Positions 41,640 to 49,695 of a stretch of DNA of 51,018 nt are shown here, piece after piece. The notes beneath the pieces were generated by a model. The model was not told where the DNA came from, ran no database searches, and saw only the letters and a list, made by a program, of their open reading frames with translations. Numbering within the stretch: the stretch's first letter is position 1; every line of letters begins with the position of its first letter. The DNA comes from Paenibacillus pini JCM 16418 (GTDB lineage: Bacteria; Bacillota; Bacilli; Paenibacillales; Paenibacillaceae), in assembly GCF_000576305.1 (NCBI RefSeq), contig NZ_BAVZ01000022.1, positions 1-51,018 on the forward strand. Direction: 5' to 3'. The position numbers and the translations under genes are program-made.

Positions 41640-43211
41640 ATGAGCTATATAACCCCTAACGCCATCTTTCATAATGAACCTTTTACGGATTTCACTATTG
41701 CGGAAGAAAGAGACGATTTCCTTCAAGCCCTGTCTAATGTCAAAAGCAAATTAGGTGCCCACTACCCACTACTTATCGGAGGGGAATCCATATATACAGA
41801 GCAGAGAGAACTGGTGTCGTTAAATCCGGCTGAGCCGGAACAGGTCATCGGTTATGTGAGCAAGGCTGGGCAGGAATTTGCGGAACATGCGATGCAGAAT
41901 GCACTTTCAGCGTTCACTTTATGGAGCGCCGTACCTGCAGAGCAACGTGCTGTAGTTCTCTTGAAGGCTGCTTCGCTGCTTCGTATACGCAAGCATGAAT
42001 TTTCAGCCTGGCTCGTTTATGAGTCAGGAAAAAATTGGGCCGAAGCTGATGCCGATACCGCAGAAGCCATTGATTTCATGGAGTATTATGCCAGAGAAAT
42101 GATCCGTCTAAGTGAAACTTCCGTTCATCAACCGCTCACTTCAATATCTGGTGAAGATAACAAGTTAAAGTATATTCCTCTCGGCGTTGGCGTTATCATT
42201 CCTCCATGGAATTTCCCGCTTGCCATTCTTGCGGGTATGACTTCCGCTGCAGTTGTATGTGGGAATACGGTTGTGCTGAAGCCGGCTTCTACCACTCCTG
42301 TGATTGCTTATCAATTCTGTAAATTGATGAAGGAAGCGGGTGTACCGAATGGAGTAATCAATTATGTTCCAGGTAGTGGAGCGGAAATTGGTGATTATTT
42401 AACCTTACATCCAAAGACCCGCTTTATTTGTTTCACTGGATCGAAGGAAGTTGGACTGCGTATTAACCAGTTGGCTGCACAGACGGAGAATGGACAAATC
42501 TGGATTAAACGTGTCATTGCAGAAATGGGAGGAAAAGACGGCATCGTGGTGGATGAGACAGCCGATCTTCCCGCAGCAGCAGTAGCTATTGTGAATTCGG
42601 CGTTTGGTTTTCAAGGTCAAAAGTGCTCGGCAGCTTCCAGAGCCATTATCGTCGAATCTGTATATGATGAAGTTGTCAGTAGAATTATTGAGCTAACTCG
42701 TCAATTGAAGGTGGGGCTGCCGGAACAGAATGCTTCTGTAGGGCCCGTCATTGATGAGAATTCATTCGAGCAAATTCTGGAATATATTGAAATTGGTAAG
42801 GAAGAGGGTAAACTCGTCATTGGCGGGGAGAAGGTAGAAGGCTCGGGATATATGATTCAGCCTGCAGTATTTATTGATGTCGATCCGAAATCTCGCCTAA
42901 TGCAGGAGGAAATATTCGGTCCTGTGTTAGCCGTAACACCTGCACGAAACTGGGAAGAGGCAATCAGAGTCTATAATGATACAGAGTTTGGATTGACAGG
43001 TTCTTTCTTCTCTACTAATGAGGTTAGAATACAAGAAGCGCTTAACCGCATGCATTGTGGTAATTTGTACGTGAACCGTAAATGTACGGGTGCACTGGTA
43101 GGTGCACATCCATTCGGAGGCTTTAACATGTCAGGTACGGATTCAAAAGCGGGCGGGCATGACTATTTGCTACTATTCACGCAAGCGAAGCTGGTCTCAA
43201 GGAAGATTTAA
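41640..43211 (+). CDS. rocA: delta-1-pyrroline-5-carboxylate dehydrogenase
   Basis: NAD-dependent oxidation of P5C/glutamate semialdehyde to glutamate; 523 residues of the aldehyde dehydrogenase superfamily. The cofactor segment is IPPWNFPLAILAGM, the general-base Glu295 is in AEMGGKDG and the catalytic Cys329 is in GFQGQKCSAASRA. The YVNRKCTGALVGAHPFGGF segment is typical of the P5CDH group. ATG follows AAAGGAGAGG. It completes the arginine/ornithine/proline to glutamate route. The gene symbol could equally be pruA or putC. Confidence 0.94.
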   Translation: MSYITPNAIFHNEPFTDFTIAEERDDFLQALSNVKSKLGAHYPLLIGGESIYTEQRELVSLNPAEPEQVIGYVSKAGQEFAEHAMQNALSAFTLWSAVPAEQRAVVLLKAASLLRIRKHEFSAWLVYESGKNWAEADADTAEAIDFMEYYAREMIRLSETSVHQPLTSISGEDNKLKYIPLGVGVIIPPWNFPLAILAGMTSAAVVCGNTVVLKPASTTPVIAYQFCKLMKEAGVPNGVINYVPGSGAEIGDYLTLHPKTRFICFTGSKEVGLRINQLAAQTENGQIWIKRVIAEMGGKDGIVVDETADLPAAAVAIVNSAFGFQGQKCSAASRAIIVESVYDEVVSRIIELTRQLKVGLPEQNASVGPVIDENSFEQILEYIEIGKEEGKLVIGGEKVEGSGYMIQPAVFIDVDPKSRLMQEEIFGPVLAVTPARNWEEAIRVYNDTEFGLTGSFFSTNEVRIQEALNRMHCGNLYVNRKCTGALVGAHPFGGFNMSGTDSKAGGHDYLLLFTQAKLVSRKI

Positions 43212-43251
43212 TAACTCGCATTACTTTTAAATATAAATCTAATGAAATAAA

Positions 43252-43296
43252 TAAAAAAAGCACCTACTGAAGCCCTTATGCTGTCAATAGGTGCTT
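43252..43296 (-). terminator. terminator of the MarR gene (also ends the roc operon region)
   Basis: AAGCACCTACTGA pairs with TCAATAGGTGCTT (one mismatch). The A-run at 43253-43259 gives a T-run on the minus strand, so it mainly serves the minus-strand gene. Confidence 0.85.
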
Positions 43297-43323
43297 ACAT
43301 ATAAATAAGTGTGATCATTTGCC

Positions 43324-43770
43324 TTACGTACGTTTACGCTGAAGACGGATTAGATCACTCAATTGTTCAAGTGTATCCAGCATCTGCTCTGCGTCTGCAT
43401 CGGTCAGACCTTCGATCGTTTCTACGATTCGCTCTGAACGCATTTCGGAGATATGCTCTAGCAATAGAGTACCTTTGTCCGTCATGCATACATGGACATA
43501 GCGGCGGTCCTGATCGGAGCGTTTGCGAACGATCAACTGTTCCTTCTCAAGCTTGTCACAAATTTGGGTAATCGCGCTTGTGGTAAGACCTGTAAGTTTG
43601 ACAAGATCTGTTCCTCGCTGACTCCCATTCGATTGCAGGTGCTGAAGGATGTACGCTTCGGTTGAGCTGAGCTTAACTTGCCGGATCAGACTCGGATAAT
43701 CAATAAGACGAGGTAAACGATCCATCAGTTCGCAATACCTTAAAGCGAGCTCCTTGGATGAAGAGTGCAA
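43324..43770 (-). CDS. MarR-family transcriptional regulator
   Basis: A 148-residue winged-helix regulator. The DNA-binding region reads LSSTEAYILQHLQSNG, GTDLVKLTGLTTSAITQICD and KLEKEQLIVRKRSDQDRRYV with the Asp-Arg wing, followed by MTDKGTLLLEHI. The N- and C-terminal helices form the dimer domain. The start is TTG 43770, with AAGGGGGG about seven bases upstream on the minus strand. It is convergent with the catabolic operon and divergent from metY. Its target and ligand are unknown. Confidence 0.88.
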   Translation of the reverse strand: MHSSSKELALRYCELMDRLPRLIDYPSLIRQVKLSSTEAYILQHLQSNGSQRGTDLVKLTGLTTSAITQICDKLEKEQLIVRKRSDQDRRYVHVCMTDKGTLLLEHISEMRSERIVETIEGLTDADAEQMLDTLEQLSDLIRLQRKRT

Positions 43771-43876
43771 GTTAATCCCCCCTTAAACGGAGGCATAGGT
43801 TTGATATAGACCAGCATCCGTTAGTTTCTTTACTTAATACGCACTAAAACAAAAATAGTCTCGCACATGACTATTC

Positions 43877-43903
43877 TGCATGGTTCATCATGGAGCATGC
43901 AGT
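43877..43903. other. hairpin overlapping the leader promoter upstream of metY
   Basis: CTGCATG and CATGCAG form a 7-bp inverted repeat that ends at the -35 box of the promoter at 43903. It could be an operator for the MarR-family regulator or another factor. Confidence 0.4.
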
Positions 43904-43931
43904 TGACAATATGCAATGGAAGATATATACT
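43903..43931 (+). promoter_or_regulatory. sigma-A promoter of the metY leader
   Basis: TTGACA (43903-43908), 17 bases, TATACT (43926-43931). Transcription would start near 43938, about 140 bases before a terminator. Confidence 0.8.
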
Positions 43932-43937
43932 TCTCTC

Positions 43938-44102
43938 TGCACTTTCAACTAGTAAGTTCATATCCTATGAGCTGTAACTAGTGAAATGATAGGATTATGC
44001 AACCAAGGATGCTCAAACATACTTGGCTTAATAGTCATATCTGCAACGTTCTCAAAATCTCAGGGTTCTTTTTGGCAGCCGTTAGACGGCTGTCTTTTTT
44101 TT
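43938..44102 (+). promoter_or_regulatory. structured leader RNA with terminator upstream of metY, class unknown
   Basis: After the promoter, TTTCA(A)CTAGT (about 43939) pairs with ACTAGTGAAA. The enclosed ATCCTAT can pair outside with ATAGGAT downstream, a pseudoknot-like layout. A CCAAG/CTTGG hairpin follows. The end is a terminator: GGCAGCCG (44074-44081) with CGGCTGTC (44087-44094), then eight T's. This looks like an attenuator or riboswitch for a sulfur-metabolism gene. I do not find the SAM-I, T-box or other met-leader consensus. A further TATAAT at 44131-44136, with a poor TTTTCA -35, could give a second promoter for metY. The remaining 44137-44280 is AT-rich. Confidence 0.55.
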
Positions 44103-44293
44103 ATGTTTTTTTCAGTTATTCGGCTCCTATTATAATGTTTTTCATCAATTACAAAAATATTTATCATACTTTTCTGATAAAATTTATATGATTTGTTAAC
44201 TTCATCTTTTCAAACCTAGCAAATTATGAGAAAATATGAAAAAAATCGCGCTTATGAACCATTCTCATAAACGTGTACAGGGAGGTTTTAACC

Positions 44294-45586
44294 ATGTCAA
44301 AGGAACGTCCATTGTCACTTGAAACGTTAGCCGTTCATGCAGGCCAAGAGATTGATCCAACAACACTGTCCCGTGCCGTACCGCTGTATCAAACAACTTC
44401 GTATGGTTTCAAAGATAGTGAACATGCAGCCAATCTGTTTTCGCTTCAAGAATTTGGTAACATATATACACGAATTATGAATCCAACGACGGATGTATTT
44501 GAGAGTCGGATTGCGGCTTTAGAAGGGGGTGCAGGTGCGCTAGCTACAGCTTCAGGGCAGGCAGCGATTACCTTTTCTATTCTAAATATTGCAGGAGCAG
44601 GGGATGAAATTGTCTCTTCCTCAACGCTCTATGGTGGTACTTTTAATTTATTTGCAATTACGCTTGCGAAACTGGGTATTAAAGTTCATTTCGTAGATGC
44701 AAGCAATCCCGATAATTTCCGTAAAGCTATTACTGACAAGACAAAGGCTGTTTATGCGGAGACAATCGGCAATCCTAAGGGTGATGTGCTTGATATCGAA
44801 GCTGTGGCTAACATCGCACACGAACACGGCCTGCCTTTGATTGTGGATAATACGTTCCCAAGTCCATATTTGCTACGTCCGATTGAGTTCGGAGCTGATA
44901 TTGTAGTTCATTCGGCTACGAAGTTTATTGGAGGCCATGGTACTTCAATTGGCGGCGTCATTGTGGACGCTGGTAAGTTCGACTGGAAAGCAAGTGGCAA
45001 GTTCCCGGGTCTTACAGAGCCAGATCCAAGTTACAATGGTGTCGTCTATACGGATGCGGTTGGTCCGATTGCTTATATCATTAAAGCACGTGTACAATTA
45101 CTGCGTGATTTAGGATCATCTATTTCACCATTCAATTCATGGCTCCTACTTCAAGGTCTAGAGACGCTTCATTTACGCATGGAACGTCACAGTCAGAATG
45201 CATTGAAAGTAGCGGAGTATCTTGAGAAACATGATCTTGTAGAATGGGTAAGTTACGTAGGGCTTTCAAGCCATCCATCTTATGAACTCGGGAAAAAATA
45301 TTTGCCTAAAGGCCAAGGTGCCATCTTGACCTTCGGTATCAAAGGCGGCAAAGATGCGGGGCGTAAGGTAATTGAGAACGTGAAGCTATTCTCTCACTTG
45401 GCTAACGTAGGTGATTCCAAATCCCTAATTATTCATCCAGCGACCACAACGCATGCACAGCTTTCGGAGCAAGAACAGATTGCTGCCGGCGTGAATCCAG
45501 AAATGTTGCGTCTATCGATTGGGACCGAATCTATTGATGATATTCTCTATGATTTGGAGCAGGCCATTCAGGCCAGCCAACAATAA
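44294..45586 (+). CDS. metY: O-acetylhomoserine sulfhydrylase
   Basis: PLP enzyme that makes homocysteine from O-acetylhomoserine and sulfide. The 430 residues match the long MetY/CysD group rather than MetB or MetC. Visible motifs are AVPLYQTTSYGF, YTRIMNPTTDVFE, LEGGAGALATASGQAA, VDNTFPSPYLLRP and the PLP-Lys segment HSATKFIGGHG. The C-terminal LIIHPATTTHAQLSEQEQ and LRLSIGTESIDDI segments are standard. ATG 44294 follows GGGAGG; an in-frame GTG at 44273 precedes the binding site. A structured leader lies upstream and a strong terminator follows, so it is a single-gene unit. Confidence 0.95.
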   Translation: MSKERPLSLETLAVHAGQEIDPTTLSRAVPLYQTTSYGFKDSEHAANLFSLQEFGNIYTRIMNPTTDVFESRIAALEGGAGALATASGQAAITFSILNIAGAGDEIVSSSTLYGGTFNLFAITLAKLGIKVHFVDASNPDNFRKAITDKTKAVYAETIGNPKGDVLDIEAVANIAHEHGLPLIVDNTFPSPYLLRPIEFGADIVVHSATKFIGGHGTSIGGVIVDAGKFDWKASGKFPGLTEPDPSYNGVVYTDAVGPIAYIIKARVQLLRDLGSSISPFNSWLLLQGLETLHLRMERHSQNALKVAEYLEKHDLVEWVSYVGLSSHPSYELGKKYLPKGQGAILTFGIKGGKDAGRKVIENVKLFSHLANVGDSKSLIIHPATTTHAQLSEQEQIAAGVNPEMLRLSIGTESIDDILYDLEQAIQASQQ

Positions 45587-45636
45587 TTACGAGTGTACTG
45601 AAGTAATCTATACGGAATCAGCACTTATTTATAATC

Positions 45637-45676
45637 AAGCAGCCTATGTCCTTATCGACATAGGCTGCTTTTTTTA
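45637..45676 (+). terminator. terminator of metY
   Basis: AAGCAGCCTATGTC pairs perfectly with GACATAGGCTGCTT around CTTATC, then T's. Confidence 0.95.
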
Positions 45677-45785
45677 GCATTTGGACACTGTATATTTCAG
45701 GCATAACGCTAATACGCTGTAATGTAGGGCTTTGAGACAGAGTGCAAGTCACTCATATCTTGGGAAAAGAGGGTGGACCGCCATA

Positions 45786-47033
45786 ATGAAAGATGATCGG
45801 TGTCAGAATAACTGCTGTGAGGCCGGTTCTTGTTTCAGCTCGCTGAAAATGGAAGCGGTTTATCACCCGCTACATGTAGAACAAGCGACGGCAGCCGGTG
45901 ATCTGTATGGAGGTGACGAAGAGATGCCTTCCAAGCAGAGACGCTTACTTGAGCTTCTGGATAATGCAGAGTCAGCGCGTGCGTGCTCTCTACCGGAAAT
46001 GGCTTCGCTTGTAGAGATGGCTATTACGGGAACCATCACCAAGGAGGAAGCATTACTGTCATTAGATGCTGTAAGTATCGGGGATGTATGTAAAGAAGCT
46101 GCAAAATTCCAGAAGAAAATGAATTATAGGGATTTTCTCACTGCACCTGAAACACTGCTTGGTTGGAGCGACGAGGTACGTTCACTTCGAGTCTTTATTG
46201 AAGAGGGTAAGTGTAGTAGACAGTCGAGCCGTGGACTAAAAGGTTCCGCAGGCTTGATGTTACTAAGAGAAGAAGAATGGTTGGAATATGGAGAAGGCAG
46301 AGATCTGTATGAAGCATGGTTAAGTCAGGACGCAATAGGAGAAGTTCAGAAACGGGATGCTATTGAGGGAAGGTTGCTTCACCGCTGGAAGCTCAGATGG
46401 GAAGGGATATTTCACAGTGCGGAAGGTCAATTCGTGACGGCTGCGATGATCCATAGAACAACTGAAGTTGAACCAGGATCTATACGGTTACACAGGTTAA
46501 GAGATATCCAGCTCGAAGCATTATTCCGGGCGATGCTTTCATATGAAACGGAACCACAGCAACATAATCAGACAGAACCTAGGATCGATTTATTAATCCC
46601 GTATCCCGCAAATGGAGAATCCTTTCAGATGATGCATGATTTTATTGATCGTGTGGCAGAAGAGACACTTTGTGCACAGCAGAGGTTCGTACATTATCGA
46701 GTAGGCGTCCTTTTAGATGAGAATAGCAAACCTGAAGTAGCGTTAGAGGTTGCTCGTTATGCAGATGTAATCGTCATGAATCTTGCGGATGAACGCTTGT
46801 TAGCTCTGCAACAGATGATTAGGCCAATTCGAGGGATCAAGCCAGCCATTCGGATCTGTGCTGCCGGGACATTAGGGATGTCTAGCCTACCTGCGATCTA
46901 CCGAATGGAATTGTCTGAGGTAAGCTGCACATCTGCTGAGGCGGATTCGATTAGAATTGCTGCGGCACAGTGGGAGTTATTAGATCAAATGCAGGAGGCA
47001 ATTGATCCAACAACTTCGTCTGTACGTTTATGA
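45786..47033 (+). CDS. degenerate pyruvate,phosphate dikinase-like protein
   Basis: A 415-residue protein that appears to derive from the middle and C-terminal parts of PPDK. MAITGTITKEEALLSLD corresponds to the central EEGLITKEEAVLR segment, RWEGIFHSAEGQFVTAAMI to the FEGIFRAMDGLPVTIRL segment, and IRLHRLRDIQLEALFRAML to the barrel's YPEIYEMQVRAIFEAA. RIDLLIPYPANGESF matches the EIMIPLVG strand, and AIRICAAGTLGMSSLPAIYR matches the active-site GICGEHGGDPSS loop with the Cys kept but Glu and His lost. The ATP-grasp domain and the phosphohistidine domain are missing, so PPDK activity is not expected. A Cys-rich start (CQNNCCEAGSC) is new. ATG 45786 follows GAGGGTGG. Confidence 0.7.
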   Translation: MKDDRCQNNCCEAGSCFSSLKMEAVYHPLHVEQATAAGDLYGGDEEMPSKQRRLLELLDNAESARACSLPEMASLVEMAITGTITKEEALLSLDAVSIGDVCKEAAKFQKKMNYRDFLTAPETLLGWSDEVRSLRVFIEEGKCSRQSSRGLKGSAGLMLLREEEWLEYGEGRDLYEAWLSQDAIGEVQKRDAIEGRLLHRWKLRWEGIFHSAEGQFVTAAMIHRTTEVEPGSIRLHRLRDIQLEALFRAMLSYETEPQQHNQTEPRIDLLIPYPANGESFQMMHDFIDRVAEETLCAQQRFVHYRVGVLLDENSKPEVALEVARYADVIVMNLADERLLALQQMIRPIRGIKPAIRICAAGTLGMSSLPAIYRMELSEVSCTSAEADSIRIAAAQWELLDQMQEAIDPTTSSVRL

Positions 47034-47081
47034 TCTCTGGATGAATATAAATATTGGCGGCTAAGCATCCCCATAGATTTT

Positions 47082-47146
47082 AAATAAGATTTAAGCGAAA
47101 GGGATTCTCTTCAGAGATCCCCAAAAGCTTAAATCTTATTTTTTTG
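47082..47146 (+). terminator. terminator of the PPDK-like gene
   Basis: AAATAAGATTTAAGC (47082-47096) pairs perfectly with GCTTAAATCTTATTT (47127-47141). An inner GGGATTCTC/GAGATCCC hairpin sits within, and T's follow. Confidence 0.93.
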
Positions 47147-47245
47147 TTCAAATGGGTATTCACCTGTTTACATCACACAGAATCAAGCATATACTATAAT
47201 CATAAAAAGTTGCACTTAGGAAAAATTATTGCAATGATGCAAAAA

Positions 47246-47260
47246 TGATTATCATTCTCA
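47246..47260 (+). promoter_or_regulatory. Fur-family (Fur/PerR/Zur) operator upstream of the metal ATPase
   Basis: TGATTATCATTCTCA differs from the 7-1-7 box TGATAATNATTATCA at two positions. It lies about 45 bases after a -10-like TATAAT (47195-47200). A weaker second match (minus strand, 47443-47457) lies just before the gene. Confidence 0.65.
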
Positions 47261-47277
47261 TTTAGAATTTCATATCT

Positions 47278-47429
47278 ATACCGATTACATGGTGGGTAAC
47301 TTCTTACTCTAACGATGAACAAGGAACTCAGATAGAGTTCTAAACCCTTGCGAATCAACGGTTTGTGTTCAATTTTTGATCGGTATGACATGCTGCTCCG
47401 GCTTGCCCGGAGCAGCATGATTTATTTTA
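47278..47429 (+). promoter_or_regulatory. structured leader and terminator ahead of the metal ATPase
   Basis: ATACCGAT (47278-47285) pairs with ATCGGTAT (47379-47386), closing a domain of about 95 bases that holds GAACTC/GAGTTC and AAACC/GGTTT hairpins. Immediately after it, CATGCTGCTCCGG (47389-47401) and CCGGAGCAGCATG (47407-47419) form a perfect 13-bp hairpin followed by ATTTATTTTA, a terminator-like tail. The arrangement resembles a riboswitch or attenuator, but I do not recognise a known metal-sensing class. Confidence 0.5.
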
Positions 47430-47488
47430 AGGGTAGTAAGAATGCTTTTCATTCTCAATTGAAAATTAGAAAGGGAAGGTGAATTATC

Positions 47489-49462
47489 ATGCAAAATATT
47501 CAGCAAGCTCCAGGTTCTGCTGTACAGCAAAATAGATTTTCAAAAAAATCGAATATTCCCGGACCTGGTAAAAAAGGTCGATTTGATCTAAAAGGAATGC
47601 TTCAAAATCAGGAGATGCAAGCCGCACTGCTTAGCGGAGTACTCATGCTGACGGGATGGTTAGTGAGTCCATACTCAGGCGTGATGTCCGTAATACTCTA
47701 TATTGTCTCTTATACAGCAGGAGGATGGCAGAAAGCGAAAGAAGGCGTCGAGACGCTGATTCAGGAACGAGATCTAGATGTGAATTTACTTATGGTTGCC
47801 GCTGCCCTTGGAGCTGCAGCGATTGGGTATTGGAATGAAGGGGCGATGCTGATCTTTATCTTTGCACTGAGCGGGGCGTTAGAGAGTTACACTAACGAGC
47901 GGAGCAAGAAGGATATCTCGTCGCTCATGGCGCTCAAACCTGAAACTGCACTCAAAATTGAGAACGGAGAGATGAAGCAGGTTTCGATTGAACAGCTTCA
48001 GATTGGAGACTTGTTTCTTGTGAAGCCAGGCGAATTGATTCCAGCAGATGGAAGTATCCAGCGAGGATTGTCCTCTGTCAATCAGTCTTCGATTACCGGA
48101 GAATCCCTGCCCGCAGATAAAGTAGCAGGCGATGAAGTATTCGCAGGTACGCTGAATGGAGAGGGAGTATTATACGTTGAGGTAACCAAATCAGCAGAAT
48201 CGACGGTATTTGCCAAAATCATTCGTTTGGTCGAAGAAGCGGAGAGCGAGGTACCCGATTCTCAGCGCTTTATGAAGCGTTTTGAATCGGTGTATGCTCG
48301 AATCGTCGTAGCCGTAACCTTATTACTTATTTTTCTCACACCTTTGGTGCTGAATTGGAGTTTCTCAACTTCTTTTTATAAAGCGATGGTCTTCTTGGTC
48401 GTAGCTTCACCTTGCGCACTGGTTTCTTCCATTATGCCAGCTACATTATCAGCTATCTCAAACCGGGCACGTCGGGGAATTCTATTTAAGGGCGGGGCAC
48501 ATGTTGAGAACATGGCTTTGACTTCGGTCGTCGCGTTTGATAAAACAGGCACACTCACTTTAGGCAAACCTGAGGTAACCGACTTTATTGCAGCAGATGG
48601 ATATGACCACAACGAACTTCTCTCCGTGTGTGCATCCATAGAACAATTGTCAGAACATCCACTTGCCCGAGCGATCGTCCGCAAAGCGGAAGATGAAGAA
48701 GCACAGATCATCGCGGTTGAATCCGGCGCTGCTGTAACAGGCTGGGGCATGGAAGGCGAGGCATTTGGTAAGCATTGGAGAATCGGTAAGACAGATATGC
48801 TTGATTCGACTGAAACAGAGCAAGATACGCAGCTTAACATCTGGCGTGGGCATCGAAGCAGGTTGAATGCCGAAGGTAAAACGGTCTCCATTATTCTGGA
48901 TGGAGATCAGGTTGCGGGAATGATTGCGATGCAGGATATTGTCCGTCCACAAGCGGCAGAGGCTGTTGCTCGTCTACAAGCGATCGGTGTGAAGGTAGCG
49001 ATGCTAACGGGCGACAGGTATGAAACAGCGAAGGTGATCGGTGAACAGGTTGGAGCAGATTTAATATATGCAGACTTACTACCTGAAGAGAAGGTGACCT
49101 ATGTTCAACAGCTTCGCGAAAAGTATGGTCATGTCGTGATGGTAGGGGATGGCGTGAATGATGCACCTGCGCTAGCTACTGCGACCGTCGGTATGGGAAT
49201 GGGGATGCATGGGAGTGGAACCGCTCTTGAAGTAGCAGATGTGGTTCTGATGAATGATAACATTGAAGAAATTGCACCAACAATTACGGTTTCTCGGCGT
49301 GCACAACGTATTGTGAAACAAAATATGGTGTTTGCAATTAGTATGATTTTGCTTCTAATGGCAGGGAATTTTGTAACGGGTATCGCATTGCCGCTGGGAG
49401 TCGTAGGGCATGAGGGTAGTACCATTCTCGTTATTTTGAACGGGCTGCGGTTGCTATTATAA
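47489..49462 (+). CDS. P1B-4-type metal efflux ATPase (PfeT/ZosA-like)
   Basis: A 657-residue heavy-metal P-type ATPase. Visible: the actuator TGES motif, the membrane metal site SPC (Ser307-Cys309), the phosphorylated Asp351 in DKTGTLT, SEHPLAR (the HP motif), GDGVNDAPAL and the last-helix HEGST motif. SPC together with HEGST is the signature of the P1B-4 group, which includes Bacillus PfeT (Fe(II) efflux, PerR/Fur-controlled). No N-terminal Cys or His metal-binding domain is present. ATG 47489 follows GGGAAGGTG. The Fur-family box and the structured leader upstream fit a metal- or peroxide-responsive gene. Specificity for Fe, Zn or Co cannot be read from the sequence. Confidence 0.9.
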   Translation: MQNIQQAPGSAVQQNRFSKKSNIPGPGKKGRFDLKGMLQNQEMQAALLSGVLMLTGWLVSPYSGVMSVILYIVSYTAGGWQKAKEGVETLIQERDLDVNLLMVAAALGAAAIGYWNEGAMLIFIFALSGALESYTNERSKKDISSLMALKPETALKIENGEMKQVSIEQLQIGDLFLVKPGELIPADGSIQRGLSSVNQSSITGESLPADKVAGDEVFAGTLNGEGVLYVEVTKSAESTVFAKIIRLVEEAESEVPDSQRFMKRFESVYARIVVAVTLLLIFLTPLVLNWSFSTSFYKAMVFLVVASPCALVSSIMPATLSAISNRARRGILFKGGAHVENMALTSVVAFDKTGTLTLGKPEVTDFIAADGYDHNELLSVCASIEQLSEHPLARAIVRKAEDEEAQIIAVESGAAVTGWGMEGEAFGKHWRIGKTDMLDSTETEQDTQLNIWRGHRSRLNAEGKTVSIILDGDQVAGMIAMQDIVRPQAAEAVARLQAIGVKVAMLTGDRYETAKVIGEQVGADLIYADLLPEEKVTYVQQLREKYGHVVMVGDGVNDAPALATATVGMGMGMHGSGTALEVADVVLMNDNIEEIAPTITVSRRAQRIVKQNMVFAISMILLLMAGNFVTGIALPLGVVGHEGSTILVILNGLRLLL

Positions 49463-49479
49463 TTTAGGATTTAATGATT

Positions 49480-49525
49480 TAGGGCTTCCCATCAGCACGT
49501 GACTGCTAGGGGAAGCCCTTTTTTG
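49480..49525 (+). terminator. terminator of the metal ATPase gene
   Basis: AGGGCTTCCC pairs with GGGAAGCCCT, followed by T's. Confidence 0.92.
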
Positions 49526-49570
49526 GATATCTAAGATGTTGTGGTGTTCACAATCTAGATACAACAACTG

Positions 49571-49603
49571 TATACTAGGGGTGGTATACTAAGACTATTG
49601 ACA
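49571..49603 (+). promoter_or_regulatory. trxB promoter region with direct repeats
   Basis: TATACTA occurs twice (49571-49577 and 49585-49591), immediately upstream of a consensus TTGACA (49598-49603). An AT-rich stretch with AATAAT or TATAAT follows as possible -10. The direct repeats may bind an activator or repressor; in Bacillus trxB is under Spx control, but I cannot match a known box. Confidence 0.45.
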
Positions 49604-49695
49604 GAACTATTATTTTATATAATAATTACTATTAATTAATAATTATTTTAAATAATTTTCGTGTACTTCATTTGAAGCTCGAAAGGAGATTATAT

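Noticed and set aside
43938..44102. SAM-I riboswitch upstream of metY
   Set aside because: A GCAACC and an AAGGATGCTCAAA segment recall the S-box, but the conserved P1/P2 start and the kink-turn sequence are missing.
44236..44322. 28-codon ORF beginning MKKIALMNHSHK that overlaps the metY start
   Set aside because: It has no ribosome binding site, and its second half only reads the metY start in another frame.
45760..45785. T-box-like sequence GGGTGGACCGCC before the PPDK-like gene
   Set aside because: Only about 110 bases of leader follow the metY terminator, no stem I or downstream terminator is seen, one base of the motif is missing, and the GAGGGTGG serves well as the ribosome binding site.
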